From: a candidate division WOR-1 bacterium RIFOXYB2_FULL_36_35
GTDB lineage: Bacteria; Margulisbacteria; WOR-1; XYC2-FULL-46-14; XYC2-FULL-37-10
Reading direction: 5' to 3'
DNA: 53,766 nt
Assembly: GCA_001771505.1 (NCBI GenBank)
Contig: MEUA01000018.1
Location: 1-53,766, forward strand
Below the pieces are notes generated by a model, which worked only from the letters and a program-made list of their open reading frames with translations, made no database searches and had not been told where the DNA came from. A program made the translations under genes and the position numbers. Of this stretch, positions 45,746 to 53,766 are shown one piece after another; the first letter of the stretch is position 1, and each line of letters begins with the position of its first letter.

Positions 45746-47465
45746 ATCGAGGATTTTTTTACTTCTCCTTGTTTTGATGTTTATTTTTTTTACTTTTAGA
45801 TTAATTCAACTGCAAATTTTAGATTATGAAAAAAATTCCAAGTTGGCTTTGGATAATGCTGCTCGTTTGATTCCCGTTCTTGCTCCTCGTGGAGTTATTT
45901 TTGACAGAAATGGAAACATTCTCGTTCAAAACAGACCTGTTTTTATGGTATATGTTTTGCCTCATCTATTGCCGAAAAATCCCAATCCTGTTTTTGAAAA
46001 ACTGGGAAATATACTTAGAATTCCCAAGGGAGTTATATTAAAGCGTTTTAAGGAGAGAAAAACCCCTATTTTTGAGGGGATTTTAATCGCACGAGATGTT
46101 CCTGTTTCTGTTGTTTCTGAAATAGACGAGATGAGTTTTGATTTGCCGGGGGTTGAAGTTTTAAAGTATCCGCTTCGTTCCTATCCAAACAAACAATTAG
46201 CAGCCCATGTATTAGGCTTTGTAGGGGAGATTACAAAAGAGGAGTTGTCATTACTTAAAGATGATGGTTATAGGTTGGGGGATTTAATTGGCAAAGATGG
46301 CGTGGATAAGGTTTATGATGAATACTTAAGAGGAACCCCGGGAGGAAAAAGATTAGAGGTGGATGCCTTAGGTTATCCCGTAAGGATTTTGGAGAAATTA
46401 AACCCGATACCGGGAGATAGTCTTGTTTTGACAATAGATAATGACCTTCAAAAAAAAGTTGAGGATTTGCTTGGTTATAAAGAAGGGGCTGTTGTTGTTC
46501 TTGATCCAAACAATGGTGAAATACTGGCAATGGCATCAAGCCCTACTTATGATTCAAGTAAAAAATGGGAGGAAATAAGCAAAAAAAATCACCCATTTAT
46601 GAATAGGGCTATATCTTCATATCCTCCGGGGTCAACATTTAAGCCTGTTACACTATCTGCTGCGTTGGAAGAAAAAGTGACTCGAAGCGATGAAATGTTT
46701 TATTGCAGCGGAGCATATAGACTTGGAACTCGAATTGCAAAATGCTGGAAACTTGAGGGGCATAAAAGTATTTCTGTTTTGGAGGGGTTGGTTCAATCTT
46801 GTGATGTTGTTTTTTATGAGTTGGGAAGAAGGCTTGGTCCGACAAAACTAAAAAAATATGCAAAAGCATTTGGTTTGGGAGAAAAAATAGGGGTGGATCT
46901 TCCCGGGGAAAAAAATGGTTTTATTCCTGACCCTGAATGGAAAGAAGAAAGGTTTGGAGAAAAGTGGTATGTGGGGGATTCCATAAATATCGGAATAGGA
47001 CAGGGCTATATCCAGGTAACTCCGCTTCAGCTGGCATGTATGTATGGCCAGATAGCGTTGGGCAAGAGAATGAAACCGTTTGTTGTTAAAAAGATTATCA
47101 CTTCTTCCGGTGAAGCTGTGTTTGAAAATAAGCCATATGAAATATCTCCTATTGAAATTTCAAGTGGTACCTTGGGATTAATAAGGGATGCTTTACATAA
47201 AGTTGTTATTCGAGGAACAGGGATTAATGCTTTTGTTGCTAGCATGGAAGCGGCGGGAAAAACAGGGACGGCAGAAAACAGGGGCGTCGCACATGCATGG
47301 TTTGTCGCTTATGCCCCTTATAATAATCCAAAAATTGTTGTTGTAGCTTTTATTGCGCATGGAGCCCATGGCGATAGGGTTTCTGCTCTTATTACAAGAG
47401 ATATTTTTGAATGGTATCTAAAAAATCGCACTCTCAAAACAGCTTTACAAAATAACTTGCTGTAA
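45735..47465 (+). CDS. mrdA: penicillin-binding protein 2 (elongasome transpeptidase)
   Basis: A class B PBP of 576 residues that crosslinks peptidoglycan during elongation. A single N-terminal membrane helix (about 6-24) is followed by the PBP dimerisation region with APRGVIFDRNG, then the transpeptidase domain. Its active-site motifs are Ser300-Thr-Phe-Lys303, Ser355-Cys-Asp357 and KTG near residue 512. The usual long C-terminal tail is short. It overlaps mreD by 11 bases. Confidence 0.95.
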   Translation: MMNKSRIFLLLLVLMFIFFTFRLIQLQILDYEKNSKLALDNAARLIPVLAPRGVIFDRNGNILVQNRPVFMVYVLPHLLPKNPNPVFEKLGNILRIPKGVILKRFKERKTPIFEGILIARDVPVSVVSEIDEMSFDLPGVEVLKYPLRSYPNKQLAAHVLGFVGEITKEELSLLKDDGYRLGDLIGKDGVDKVYDEYLRGTPGGKRLEVDALGYPVRILEKLNPIPGDSLVLTIDNDLQKKVEDLLGYKEGAVVVLDPNNGEILAMASSPTYDSSKKWEEISKKNHPFMNRAISSYPPGSTFKPVTLSAALEEKVTRSDEMFYCSGAYRLGTRIAKCWKLEGHKSISVLEGLVQSCDVVFYELGRRLGPTKLKKYAKAFGLGEKIGVDLPGEKNGFIPDPEWKEERFGEKWYVGDSINIGIGQGYIQVTPLQLACMYGQIALGKRMKPFVVKKIITSSGEAVFENKPYEISPIEISSGTLGLIRDALHKVVIRGTGINAFVASMEAAGKTGTAENRGVAHAWFVAYAPYNNPKIVVVAFIAHGAHGDRVSALITRDIFEWYLKNRTLKTALQNNLL

Positions 47466-47496
47466 GTAATCACCTGCCGGTAGACGGGTATTTTTA

Positions 47497-47505
47497 TGTT
47501 ATAAT
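47497..47505 (+). promoter_or_regulatory. extended -10 promoter before mutS
   Basis: TGTTATAAT at 47497-47505 is a perfect extended -10 with no clear -35. The leader to ATG 47563 is about 50 bases and contains AGGAG at 47543-47547, which is farther from the start than usual. Confidence 0.5.
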
Positions 47506-47562
47506 TATTTATTATAAAATTCATCCGCAACGCTGTATAAATAGGAGATCTGAAGTTAAAAA

Positions 47563-50100
47563 ATGGATCAACAAACCCCCATGGTAAAGCAATATCTTGA
47601 GATTAAATCTAAAAATAAAGATTCTATCCTTTTTTTCCGTCTCGGTGATTTTTATGAAATGTTTTATGAAGATGCTGATCTCGCGTCACGTGAACTTGAA
47701 CTTACCTTGACAGGTAGGGGGCAGGGAGAGAACAAAATGCCGATGTGCGGAGTCCCTTACCACGCGGCAGAAAACTATATAGCCCGCCTTGTTACCAAGG
47801 GCTATAAAGTGGCAATTTGCGAACAGGTTGAAGATCCCGCGCTTGCTAAAGGGCTTGTTAAACGAGAAATCATAAAGGTTTACACTCCAGGAACGGTTAT
47901 TGAATCTTCTATGTTGTTACAAAAGGCAAATAATTATCTTTTGGCGGTATCTTATGAAAAAGGGAAATTTGGAATTTCTTATGTCGATGTTTCAACTGGA
48001 GAATTTAAAGTAACGGAAATAGAAGAGAATAAGATTTTATTTGATGAGATAAACAGGATAAATCCTTCCGAAATCTTATTTTCCGATATGTGGCAGGAGG
48101 AAGTTCCGGAAAATCTTGCTCTAAGAATCAGTAAATTTAAGGATAATTATGATGCACAGACGGCATCAGACAGATTAAAAAAACATTTTAATGTTGTTTC
48201 TCTTGCTTCTTTTGGGATAGATAACTACTCGGTTGGATTATCTGCCGCTGCTTATGTTGTAGATTACCTTGAAGAGACTCAAAAAACAGCTCTTTTACAT
48301 ATAAATAAAATTGTTCCATATAGGATAGGGGAATACATGTTTATTGACTCTAGCGCAAGGAGAAACCTTGAACTTGTTCAAACAATGAAAGACAAATCTT
48401 TCAGGGGGAGCCTTTTGTGGGTGTTGGACCATTGCTGCACAAACATGGGGAGCCGTCTTTTGCGGAATTGGTTGCTTATGCCCCTTATGAACGTTGATGA
48501 AATAAATAAGAGACTTGATGCTGTTTCTGATTTAAAAGAAAATACGATTTTGCGCGCTGAACTTTCGGAAAAACTAAAAAAAGTTTTCGATATAGAGCGG
48601 CTTACCACCAAGATTGCGTCATCATCTGCCAACGCAAAAGATTTGGTCGCGCTAAGAGATTCCTTAAACGAGATCCCATTTATAAAAAACCTTATTTTGG
48701 AAGCCATCCCTACGTTTTCCTGTTCCAAAGATTCTTTATCTGTTTTATCAAGAGCTTCTTGTATTTCTGATCTTCCGGAAGTCAAAGAACTTGTAAATTT
48801 GGCGATAGTCAACAATCCCCCTTTTCAAATAAAAGATGGAGGATTAATTAGGGATGGATATAATCTGGAACTCGATGAGTTAAGAACAGTGACGCGTGGG
48901 GGGAAGAGCTTTATTGCGGAACTTGAAAATAGTGAAAGGATAAAGACGGGCATTAAATCTTTAAAAGTCGGATTTAACAGAGTTTTTGGTTATTACATTG
49001 AAGTTACAACTTCCAATCTGTCCCAGGTTCCTCAAAATTATATAAGAAAACAGACTCTTACAAACTGTGAAAGATATATTACTCCGGAGTTAAAAGAGAA
49101 GGAAGCTCTTGTTTTAAACGCCGATGAAAAGATAAAAGAACTTGAATATAATTTGTTTTGTGAAATAAGAGAGGAGGTTTCTAAATATACATTGAGGTTA
49201 CAGGAGATAGCGCATATTTTGGCTGCCCTTGATGTTTTTATTGCTTTTGCGGATATTGCATCATACGGAAAATATTGCAGACCGAAATTTTCTTCTGATG
49301 CTGATAATTTACATCCTTATATTCATTTGATAGATTCCAGGCACCCTGTTGTCGAAAAGAGCATAGGGGAACATAATTTTATTTCAAACAATATTGAGAT
49401 AAATGAAGAGAGCCGGTTTTTATTAATTACTGGCCCCAACATGGCAGGCAAGAGTACTATAATGAAACAGGCGGCCCTGATTTTAATTATGGCACAGATG
49501 GGATCTTTTGTTCCAGCAAAAGAGGCAAATTTGTCCGTTACTGACAGAATCTTTACAAGGATAGGCGCCATGGATGATATATTTTCAGGCCAATCTACTT
49601 TTATGCTGGAGATGACAGAGACTGCCAATATTTTAAACAATGCAACTAATAGAAGTTTTATTATTCTTGATGAGATAGGGCGGGGGACTTCTACATTTGA
49701 CGGCATGTCAATTGCCGCTGCAGTTGCGGAATATATTCATAAAAACATTAAGGCCAGAACAATGTTTGCCACCCATTATCATGAAATTACCCAGCTTGCG
49801 GACAAGCATCGCGGAATGAAAAATTTTAATGTAGCAGTTAAAGAGGAGAATGATCATATAACATTTTTACATAAAATTATAAACGGGCCTGCAGACAAAT
49901 CTTATGGCATACAAGTGGCAAGGTTAGCCGGGTTGCCTGTGGAAGTTGTGTTACGGTCAAAAGAGATATATTCGACCCTTGAGATGGTAGAAAATAATTT
50001 AGGAGAAAACTCTTCAAGATCAAAAGAAGCATTTACATTAAAAAAAATCGGAAAATCCAGGTTTAAACGTGAAGAAGACAATCAAGTAAGTCTATTTTAG
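47563..50100 (+). CDS. mutS: DNA mismatch repair protein MutS
   Basis: A mismatch-recognising ATPase of 845 residues. The N-terminal domain has the mismatch-contacting Phe30 and Glu32 in RLGDFYEMF. Connector, lever and clamp domains follow, then the ATPase with Walker A GPNMAGKST, FTRIGAMDDIFSGQSTFMLEM, ILDEIGRGTSTFDG and FATHYHEI. The C-terminal tail is shorter than in E. coli MutS, and the last residues (NQVSLF) resemble a clamp-binding peptide (QxSLF type), which would bind the replication clamp. Confidence 0.97.
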   Translation: MDQQTPMVKQYLEIKSKNKDSILFFRLGDFYEMFYEDADLASRELELTLTGRGQGENKMPMCGVPYHAAENYIARLVTKGYKVAICEQVEDPALAKGLVKREIIKVYTPGTVIESSMLLQKANNYLLAVSYEKGKFGISYVDVSTGEFKVTEIEENKILFDEINRINPSEILFSDMWQEEVPENLALRISKFKDNYDAQTASDRLKKHFNVVSLASFGIDNYSVGLSAAAYVVDYLEETQKTALLHINKIVPYRIGEYMFIDSSARRNLELVQTMKDKSFRGSLLWVLDHCCTNMGSRLLRNWLLMPLMNVDEINKRLDAVSDLKENTILRAELSEKLKKVFDIERLTTKIASSSANAKDLVALRDSLNEIPFIKNLILEAIPTFSCSKDSLSVLSRASCISDLPEVKELVNLAIVNNPPFQIKDGGLIRDGYNLELDELRTVTRGGKSFIAELENSERIKTGIKSLKVGFNRVFGYYIEVTTSNLSQVPQNYIRKQTLTNCERYITPELKEKEALVLNADEKIKELEYNLFCEIREEVSKYTLRLQEIAHILAALDVFIAFADIASYGKYCRPKFSSDADNLHPYIHLIDSRHPVVEKSIGEHNFISNNIEINEESRFLLITGPNMAGKSTIMKQAALILIMAQMGSFVPAKEANLSVTDRIFTRIGAMDDIFSGQSTFMLEMTETANILNNATNRSFIILDEIGRGTSTFDGMSIAAAVAEYIHKNIKARTMFATHYHEITQLADKHRGMKNFNVAVKEENDHITFLHKIINGPADKSYGIQVARLAGLPVEVVLRSKEIYSTLEMVENNLGENSSRSKEAFTLKKIGKSRFKREEDNQVSLF

Positions 50101-50145
50101 TGACTGTTGCGAAAGATTAAAATGCCTGCCTGATCCCCTGAATTT

Positions 50146-50154
50146 TGGTATAAT
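50146..50154 (+). promoter_or_regulatory. extended -10 promoter before the aldolase-type gene
   Basis: TGGTATAAT at 50146-50154 has no obvious -35. The leader carries AAGGAG at 50166-50171, 6 bases before ATG 50178. Confidence 0.55.
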
Positions 50155-50177
50155 ATAATAAAACAAAGGAGATTTGC

Positions 50178-51122
50178 ATGTTCAGAGAAAAAATCAGAGT
50201 CTTTGATTGCACTATAAGGGATGGAGGGCTTATAAATAAGCACAATTTTGATATTCGATTCGTCAAAGAAGTTTATAAAGCTCTTTCCTCTTCAGGGGTT
50301 GATTACATAGAATTGGGATATAAGAATTCCAGAAAATTATTTTCTCCTAAAGAGTATGGGCAATGGAAGTTTTGTGATGATGAAGATATAAAAGAGGTAA
50401 TTGACGGAGTTGAATCAAAAACTAAGATCTCAGTAATGGTTGATATTGGACGAGTAGATATAGATGATGTTAAACCTGCAAGTGAGAGCCCTGTTGATAT
50501 GATAAGAGTTGCGTGTTATGTAAAAGATACGGACAAGGCAATTGCGATGGTCAATCATTTTGCCGATAAGGGATATGAAACAACTGTTAATATTATGGCT
50601 ATTTCAAAAGTGCAGGACAGCGAATTGGATGAGGCATTACATCAATTTGAGAGAGAGAGCCGCGCGAATGTAATATATATAGTTGATAGTTTTGGTTATT
50701 TATACCAGGAGACAGTAGAACATCTAGTAAAGAAGGCAAAAAGAATAATAAAAACAAAAGAGATAGGATTTCATGGTCACAACAACCAGCAACTTGGTTT
50801 TTCAAATACCATAGAGGCGATTATTCATGGAGCAAATTATTTGGATGCCACGGTTTTTGGCATTGGCAGGGCGGCAGGAAACTGTCCGATGGAATTGCTT
50901 TTGGGTTTCTTAAAAAATCCGAAATTTGATATCAGGCCTGTTCTTGATCTTATATCAAAAGAGTTTATCCCTTTAAGGGAAAAGATAGAGTGGGGCTATA
51001 TAATTCCTTATGCTATAACAGGTATGTTAAACGAACATCCAAACACTGCGATGGCTTTACGTAATAGCGCAAACAAGGAAGATTACAGAGAATTTTACGA
51101 AAAAGCAAGAGGCATAGATTAA
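50178..51122 (+). CDS. DRE-TIM metallolyase (aldolase-type, HMGL-like)
   Basis: The 314-residue TIM-barrel enzyme has the family's DCTIRDGGLIN motif at about 10-20 and a metal-binding GFHGHNNQQLG near 197-207. Such enzymes perform aldol or Claisen chemistry on keto acids, as in 4-hydroxy-2-oxovalerate aldolase, isopropylmalate synthase and homocitrate synthase. It lacks the regulatory domains of the latter two. Proteins of this length are often found in polysaccharide or nonulosonic-acid-like loci, but here it stands apart with its own promoter, so its substrate is open. Confidence 0.8.
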   Translation: MFREKIRVFDCTIRDGGLINKHNFDIRFVKEVYKALSSSGVDYIELGYKNSRKLFSPKEYGQWKFCDDEDIKEVIDGVESKTKISVMVDIGRVDIDDVKPASESPVDMIRVACYVKDTDKAIAMVNHFADKGYETTVNIMAISKVQDSELDEALHQFERESRANVIYIVDSFGYLYQETVEHLVKKAKRIIKTKEIGFHGHNNQQLGFSNTIEAIIHGANYLDATVFGIGRAAGNCPMELLLGFLKNPKFDIRPVLDLISKEFIPLREKIEWGYIIPYAITGMLNEHPNTAMALRNSANKEDYREFYEKARGID

Positions 51123-51133
51123 CCTTTTTTATA

Positions 51134-51188
51134 TTAACCCCGATTATGATAATCGGGGCTTAAAATTCCTCCTAATAATTGGGGTTAA
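51134..51188. repeat. short CCCCGATTAT palindromic element
   Basis: TTAACCCCGATTAT, G and ATAATCGGGG form a palindrome at 51134-51158. A spacer of 15 bases and a half-site AATAATTGGGGTTAA (51174-51188) follow. The architecture is the same as at 8050-8091, with one substitution in the half-site. Confidence 0.88.
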
Positions 51189-51248
51189 TAATTTGAAATT
51201 CTGAATTTTTTAAATCGATAAAATAGTATAGTAAGATCAAGTGTTAAA

Positions 51249-51704
51249 ATGATCAAATTTAAAATAATTTCATTTGAAATAGATGTAGCAGTAGAGAGGT
51301 CTTCTCTTGATAATTTAATAGCATCTTTACGGATGTTAGATGTTACATTAACTGCTGATTTGGAAAGATGTGCAAATGATATAAAACGTTTCGGTCTTCC
51401 TGTTACAACCTCTCGCATAAAAAAAATGATTGAGGAATCAAAAGAGGGATTAATAGGCTGGCTGGAAAGGTTGAAAAGGTTAAACATCCCACAGCCAAGT
51501 ATAGCGAGGCAATCAGTCTCCTATCAACCGAACTCACCATTTGATGATTCTTCTCCTCTTCTCGTAGTCGCCGATAGAATAATTTTAACCTCATTAAAGA
51601 AAAAGTATGACAGATTTAATAACGAAAGCCTTAAACTTCTTTCATATGTCTTAATAAATTCTTACAGGCAAAAAAAATACTTCATAAAGAATAATTGGGG
51701 TTAA
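51249..51704 (+). CDS. uncharacterised protein ending in a repeat half-site
   Basis: A 151-residue, charged protein that I do not recognise. The N-terminal 75 residues look helical (NLIASLRMLDVTLTADLERC, RIKKMIEESKEGLIGWLERL). A Pro/Ser-rich linker at about 78-100 follows, then a second helical part. Its last four residues and stop (NNWG, TAA) are encoded by AATAATTGGGGTTAA, a half-site of the palindromic family, so the C-terminus may have been reset by the repeat. A TATAGT lies at 51227-51232; no clear Shine-Dalgarno is visible. Confidence 0.6.
   Translation: MIKFKIISFEIDVAVERSSLDNLIASLRMLDVTLTADLERCANDIKRFGLPVTTSRIKKMIEESKEGLIGWLERLKRLNIPQPSIARQSVSYQPNSPFDDSSPLLVVADRIILTSLKKKYDRFNNESLKLLSYVLINSYRQKKYFIKNNWG
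51690..51704 (+). repeat. solitary half-site supplying a stop codon
   Basis: AATAATTGGGGTTAA is identical to the half-site at 51174-51188. It is read as Asn-Asn-Trp-Gly-stop at the end of the gene starting at 51249. Confidence 0.7.
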
Positions 51705-51722
51705 ACTATTGACGGGAGATAT

Positions 51723-53063
51723 TTATTTATATTGCGCTGAATATATTCTATAGTATGACCCGTCAGATTGGGTCCAGACAACAATGGCATCTCCTTTTTC
51801 ATCCATAACAATTTGAGGTTGATCAATATTTCCGAGTGTATTGTTGCTAATTAATTTTTCTTCCCCCCATTTCCCTGAAGAATAATTATTTGCATAGACT
51901 TTATATAATGAGCCATCCAATACTTTCCAAACGACAATAACATTGTTATTGTTATCAATGACTACTTTTGGAATATACGCATTTCCGAGTTTATTATTGC
52001 TTATAATTTCTTCTTTCTGCCAAGAGTTTTCAAAAAAAGTTCTGGCATATATTCTATAATAATCTCCTTCCCATTGCATCCAGACAACTACAAAATCCCC
52101 GCTTGAATTGACGGCAATTTGCGGAGAATACGCACTTCCCAAAGAATTTGAGCTGATTTCTTTTGGAGGGGTCCAATTTCCAAGAGAGCAGGTACTTGTA
52201 TAAATTTTATAAAAATTGTCTTTCCATTGTGTCCAAACGACAAAAACATTCCCATTTTTATCAATTGCCAGTTGTTGGTCGTAAGCATGTCCTGTAGTGT
52301 TATTGCTTATTGTTTTAGGGGTTTGAAAGCGGCCGCCTGAGGAAGAGTTGACAAAGACTTTATACACGTCTTTGTCAAGCTGATCCCAGACAACAAACGC
52401 ATCTCCTTTTGAGTTAATTGCTATTTGTGGATTGTAAGAATCTTTAACGTTAATATCGCTTATAAGTTCGGATTTTTCCCATTTACCTTTAGCATAATGA
52501 TTGGAAAAAATATGTTTATTAGGAGTTGTTGTTTGCATCCAAACGGCAAACGCATCTCCTTTTGGGTCAATCGCGATTGCCGGCGAAAAAACACCATCCC
52601 ATGTCATATTGGAACTGATTTTTTTTAAAGGTGACCATTCTTTACCCGAAAGAAAAGCGGAGAATACGTTAATCTGACCATAAGATAAATCGTCCTCTTT
52701 ATGACTTTGTGTAAAAACAAGAGCAGCATTTCCCATATCATTAATTGCAACTTTTGGCAAATCCGCGATATTAATGCCATCGGTTAGCAAAGTTTTAACT
52801 TCTTTCAGTTGTTTCCAATTATTTTTTGTATAATAGCTTCCGCAGATTTTAAATCTTTCCGAATATCCGTCTTGCTGAGCCCAAACTACAATTGCGTCTC
52901 CATTCCTGTTTATCGATATTTGAGGTTGATACGCATCTCCCTCATAGCTGCTTAAAGGTTTTGCCAAAGTCCAATTTTTTAAAGAAGTTGATCCATCTAC
53001 AAAGTTAATAAAAATAATAAGAAACGCAACAAGTATTAAAATAGATTTAACAGTTAATTTCAT
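51723..53063 (-). CDS. secreted eight-repeat beta-propeller-like protein
   Basis: The 446-residue protein has a signal peptide (about 1-24, ending VDG-S) and eight tandem units of about 50 residues. Each unit carries a version of YxPQIAINxxGDAxVVWxQxDG, then an aromatic Y-x-x-Y strand, then W-x-x-x-x-x-I-S. The first unit begins with NWTLAKPLSS and the last breaks off at IYSAQYK, so the N-terminal strand could complete the last blade (velcro closure). No catalytic motif such as an Asp-box is evident. It may bind a glycan or protein outside the cytoplasm. The neighbouring plus-strand gene converges on it with 18 bases between. Confidence 0.75.
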   Translation of the reverse strand: MKLTVKSILILVAFLIIFINFVDGSTSLKNWTLAKPLSSYEGDAYQPQISINRNGDAIVVWAQQDGYSERFKICGSYYTKNNWKQLKEVKTLLTDGINIADLPKVAINDMGNAALVFTQSHKEDDLSYGQINVFSAFLSGKEWSPLKKISSNMTWDGVFSPAIAIDPKGDAFAVWMQTTTPNKHIFSNHYAKGKWEKSELISDINVKDSYNPQIAINSKGDAFVVWDQLDKDVYKVFVNSSSGGRFQTPKTISNNTTGHAYDQQLAIDKNGNVFVVWTQWKDNFYKIYTSTCSLGNWTPPKEISSNSLGSAYSPQIAVNSSGDFVVVWMQWEGDYYRIYARTFFENSWQKEEIISNNKLGNAYIPKVVIDNNNNVIVVWKVLDGSLYKVYANNYSSGKWGEEKLISNNTLGNIDQPQIVMDEKGDAIVVWTQSDGSYYRIYSAQYK

Positions 53064-53268
53064 ATAATTTTCTTTGAAAATATAATTTTATAACCTCACC
53101 TAAGAATGCCATTATTATAACTTATTTACTTTTATTATTCATCCTTAAAAAAATTCGTACAGGAATTATCTCTTTGCCTGTGAGAAAGTAGAATTTCCGT
53201 ATAAATACAAATTTTCATTGTTTTGTTGGTGTATAATATCTTTTATAGGTTTAGCTTTGCAGAAAATA
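53064..53268. other. AT-rich divergent intergenic region
   Basis: This stretch separates the minus-strand propeller gene from the plus-strand small gene. On the minus strand TATAAT occurs at 53119-53114, 50 bases before the propeller start, with a poor -35. On the plus strand TATAAT occurs at 53232-53237. I see no coding frame or structured RNA in it. Confidence 0.45.
53232..53237 (+). promoter_or_regulatory. -10 element before the small gene at 53371
   Basis: TATAAT at 53232-53237 with no clear -35. A transcript from here would carry the full palindromic element (53269-53370) in its leader, directly before the start codon. Confidence 0.4.
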
Positions 53269-53370
53269 AACCCCGATAATTCACCCCGATTAGAAAATCG
53301 GGGTTCATACCTGGGAAAATTTTCAACACTCTGCTAGAATTATGTTAGTCTATGAATAATCGGGGTAAAG
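53269..53370 (-). repeat. long palindromic element, copy 3, in a 5' leader
   Basis: This is 102 bases in the orientation opposite to copies 1 and 2, and more diverged (for example ATTATGTTAGTCTATG in place of ATTCTGTTCGTCTATG). The inner palindrome and both half-sites are preserved. The core 53270-53366 is again 97 bases. The element ends exactly at the base before ATG 53371. Confidence 0.92.
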
Positions 53371-53637
53371 ATGATCAGCATTAAAAAAAATATAGATCAA
53401 GAATTAAAAAAGGCTATAAAAATCGCTTTAAAAACAAAGATTGGTATATCTTTTGATATATTGGGGTGTTTATACATAAGAGAACTTGAAAACGGTAAAA
53501 TTGCTGTTGGAAGTGATCTTAAAAAAACTTTCGAAAGATTATTTTCGTCGAACAAACTCGATGAAGCGATAGATCTTTTTATTCAAAAAAGAAAAGAATT
53601 CCAGCTGGGTTTTGATTTTGAGGATGATAGGAGATGA
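53371..53637 (+). CDS. small uncharacterised protein
   Basis: An 88-residue charged protein, not recognised. It appears to be alpha/beta: a Lys-rich N-terminal helix, KIGISFDILGCLYIRELENGKIAVGSDL as possible strands, then a helix ending in acidic residues (FDFEDDRR). The ATG immediately follows the palindromic element, so the ribosome-binding region (GGGGTAAAG) is part of the repeat. The tail resembles type II toxin-antitoxin components in size and charge, but nothing specific supports that. Confidence 0.55.
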   Translation: MISIKKNIDQELKKAIKIALKTKIGISFDILGCLYIRELENGKIAVGSDLKKTFERLFSSNKLDEAIDLFIQKRKEFQLGFDFEDDRR

Positions 53638-53681
53638 TATGAACTTACTGAAAATGATCCCTATAAGTAAAAATGCTGATG

Positions 53682-53766
53682 TCAAGAAAGTTGTGTAAAT
53701 TTGTTGGGTACCTCTCCATTGTTTAATGTATAAACTAAAGCATAAATGATTCTATTAACAGATTTG
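53682..53766 (-). CDS. possible C-terminal end of a gene entering from the right (partial)
   Basis: On the minus strand 28 codons are open to a TGA at 53684-53682. The reading VNRIIYALVYTLNNGEVPNK has plausible protein composition. It is too short to be sure. If real, the gene converges on the small plus-strand gene. Confidence 0.25.
   Translation of the reverse strand, partial: KSVNRIIYALVYTLNNGEVPNKFTQLS

Noticed and set aside
47471-47495. GC-rich stretch after the PBP2 gene as a terminator
   Set aside because: The possible stem is short and imperfect, so the T-run after it is not enough.
8050-51188. Dispersed CCCCGATTAT repeats as a CRISPR array
   Set aside because: Copies are single and kilobases apart, with no regular spacers and no cas genes.
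53352-53384. ATG inside the third repeat as start of the last small gene
   Set aside because: It is in another frame and runs into a stop after ten codons.

Overview
The window is AT-rich, densely packed bacterial chromosome using the standard code. It looks like a diderm from a poorly sampled lineage. It carries an outer-membrane polysaccharide exporter, an ABC-type O-antigen exporter, a complete mreBCD-PBP2 rod-shape block and a short, CBS-less GuaB3-type IMP dehydrogenase homologue, a type best known from Cyanobacteria and Actinobacteria. That mix would suit a Margulisbacteria/WOR-1 (Saganbacteria)-like relative of Cyanobacteria, but this placement is an inference that I could not test. 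I saw no rRNA, tRNA or CRISPR array.

Positions 1-37655 form one large surface-polysaccharide locus, all on the plus strand. It opens with a chain-length protein (Wzz-like) and a six-SLBB export protein, then a small HTH protein. GDP-fucose synthesis (gmd, fcl) follows, then the CDP-deoxysugar enzymes RfbH and RfbF. Next is a translationally coupled block: NeuB-SAF-cupin fusion, HAD phosphatase, TPP enzyme and two SDRs. Methyltransferases, a Nudix hydrolase and a radical SAM enzyme come next, followed by the Wzm/Wzt ABC exporter. A long run of glycosyltransferases (GT2, GT4, GT9 and a GT10 fucosyltransferase) includes a Wzy/WaaL-like membrane protein and a DUF2079 protein. The run ends with a UbiA-type prenyltransferase, an SDR, a polyprenyl glycosylphosphotransferase and a WecA/MraY-type enzyme. 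Together these would make nucleotide sugars, load a lipid carrier, extend and modify the glycan, and export it.

Positions 37742-42733 form a minus-strand operon: htrA-like protease, guaB3, guaA and a GDP-deoxyhexose reductase. It links GMP synthesis to GDP-sugar production. A divergent pair of sigma70-type promoters (42772-42840) separates it from the plus-strand cell-shape genes: a SPOR protein, mreB, mreC, mreD and PBP2. mutS and a DRE-TIM aldolase-type enzyme follow, then an uncharacterised gene, a secreted eight-repeat beta-propeller-like protein (minus strand) and small genes at the right edge.

The most striking feature is a dispersed family of palindromic repeats built on CCCCGATTAT/ATAATCGGGG. 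Three 97-102 bp copies share a long core. Two of them lie in frame inside protein genes, a GT9 glycosyltransferase and the HtrA-like protease, and they are translated from opposite strands of the element. Shorter relatives sit between genes, where they supply stop codons or abut promoters. This resembles the protein-inserted palindromic elements of Rickettsia, with an unrelated sequence as far as I can tell.
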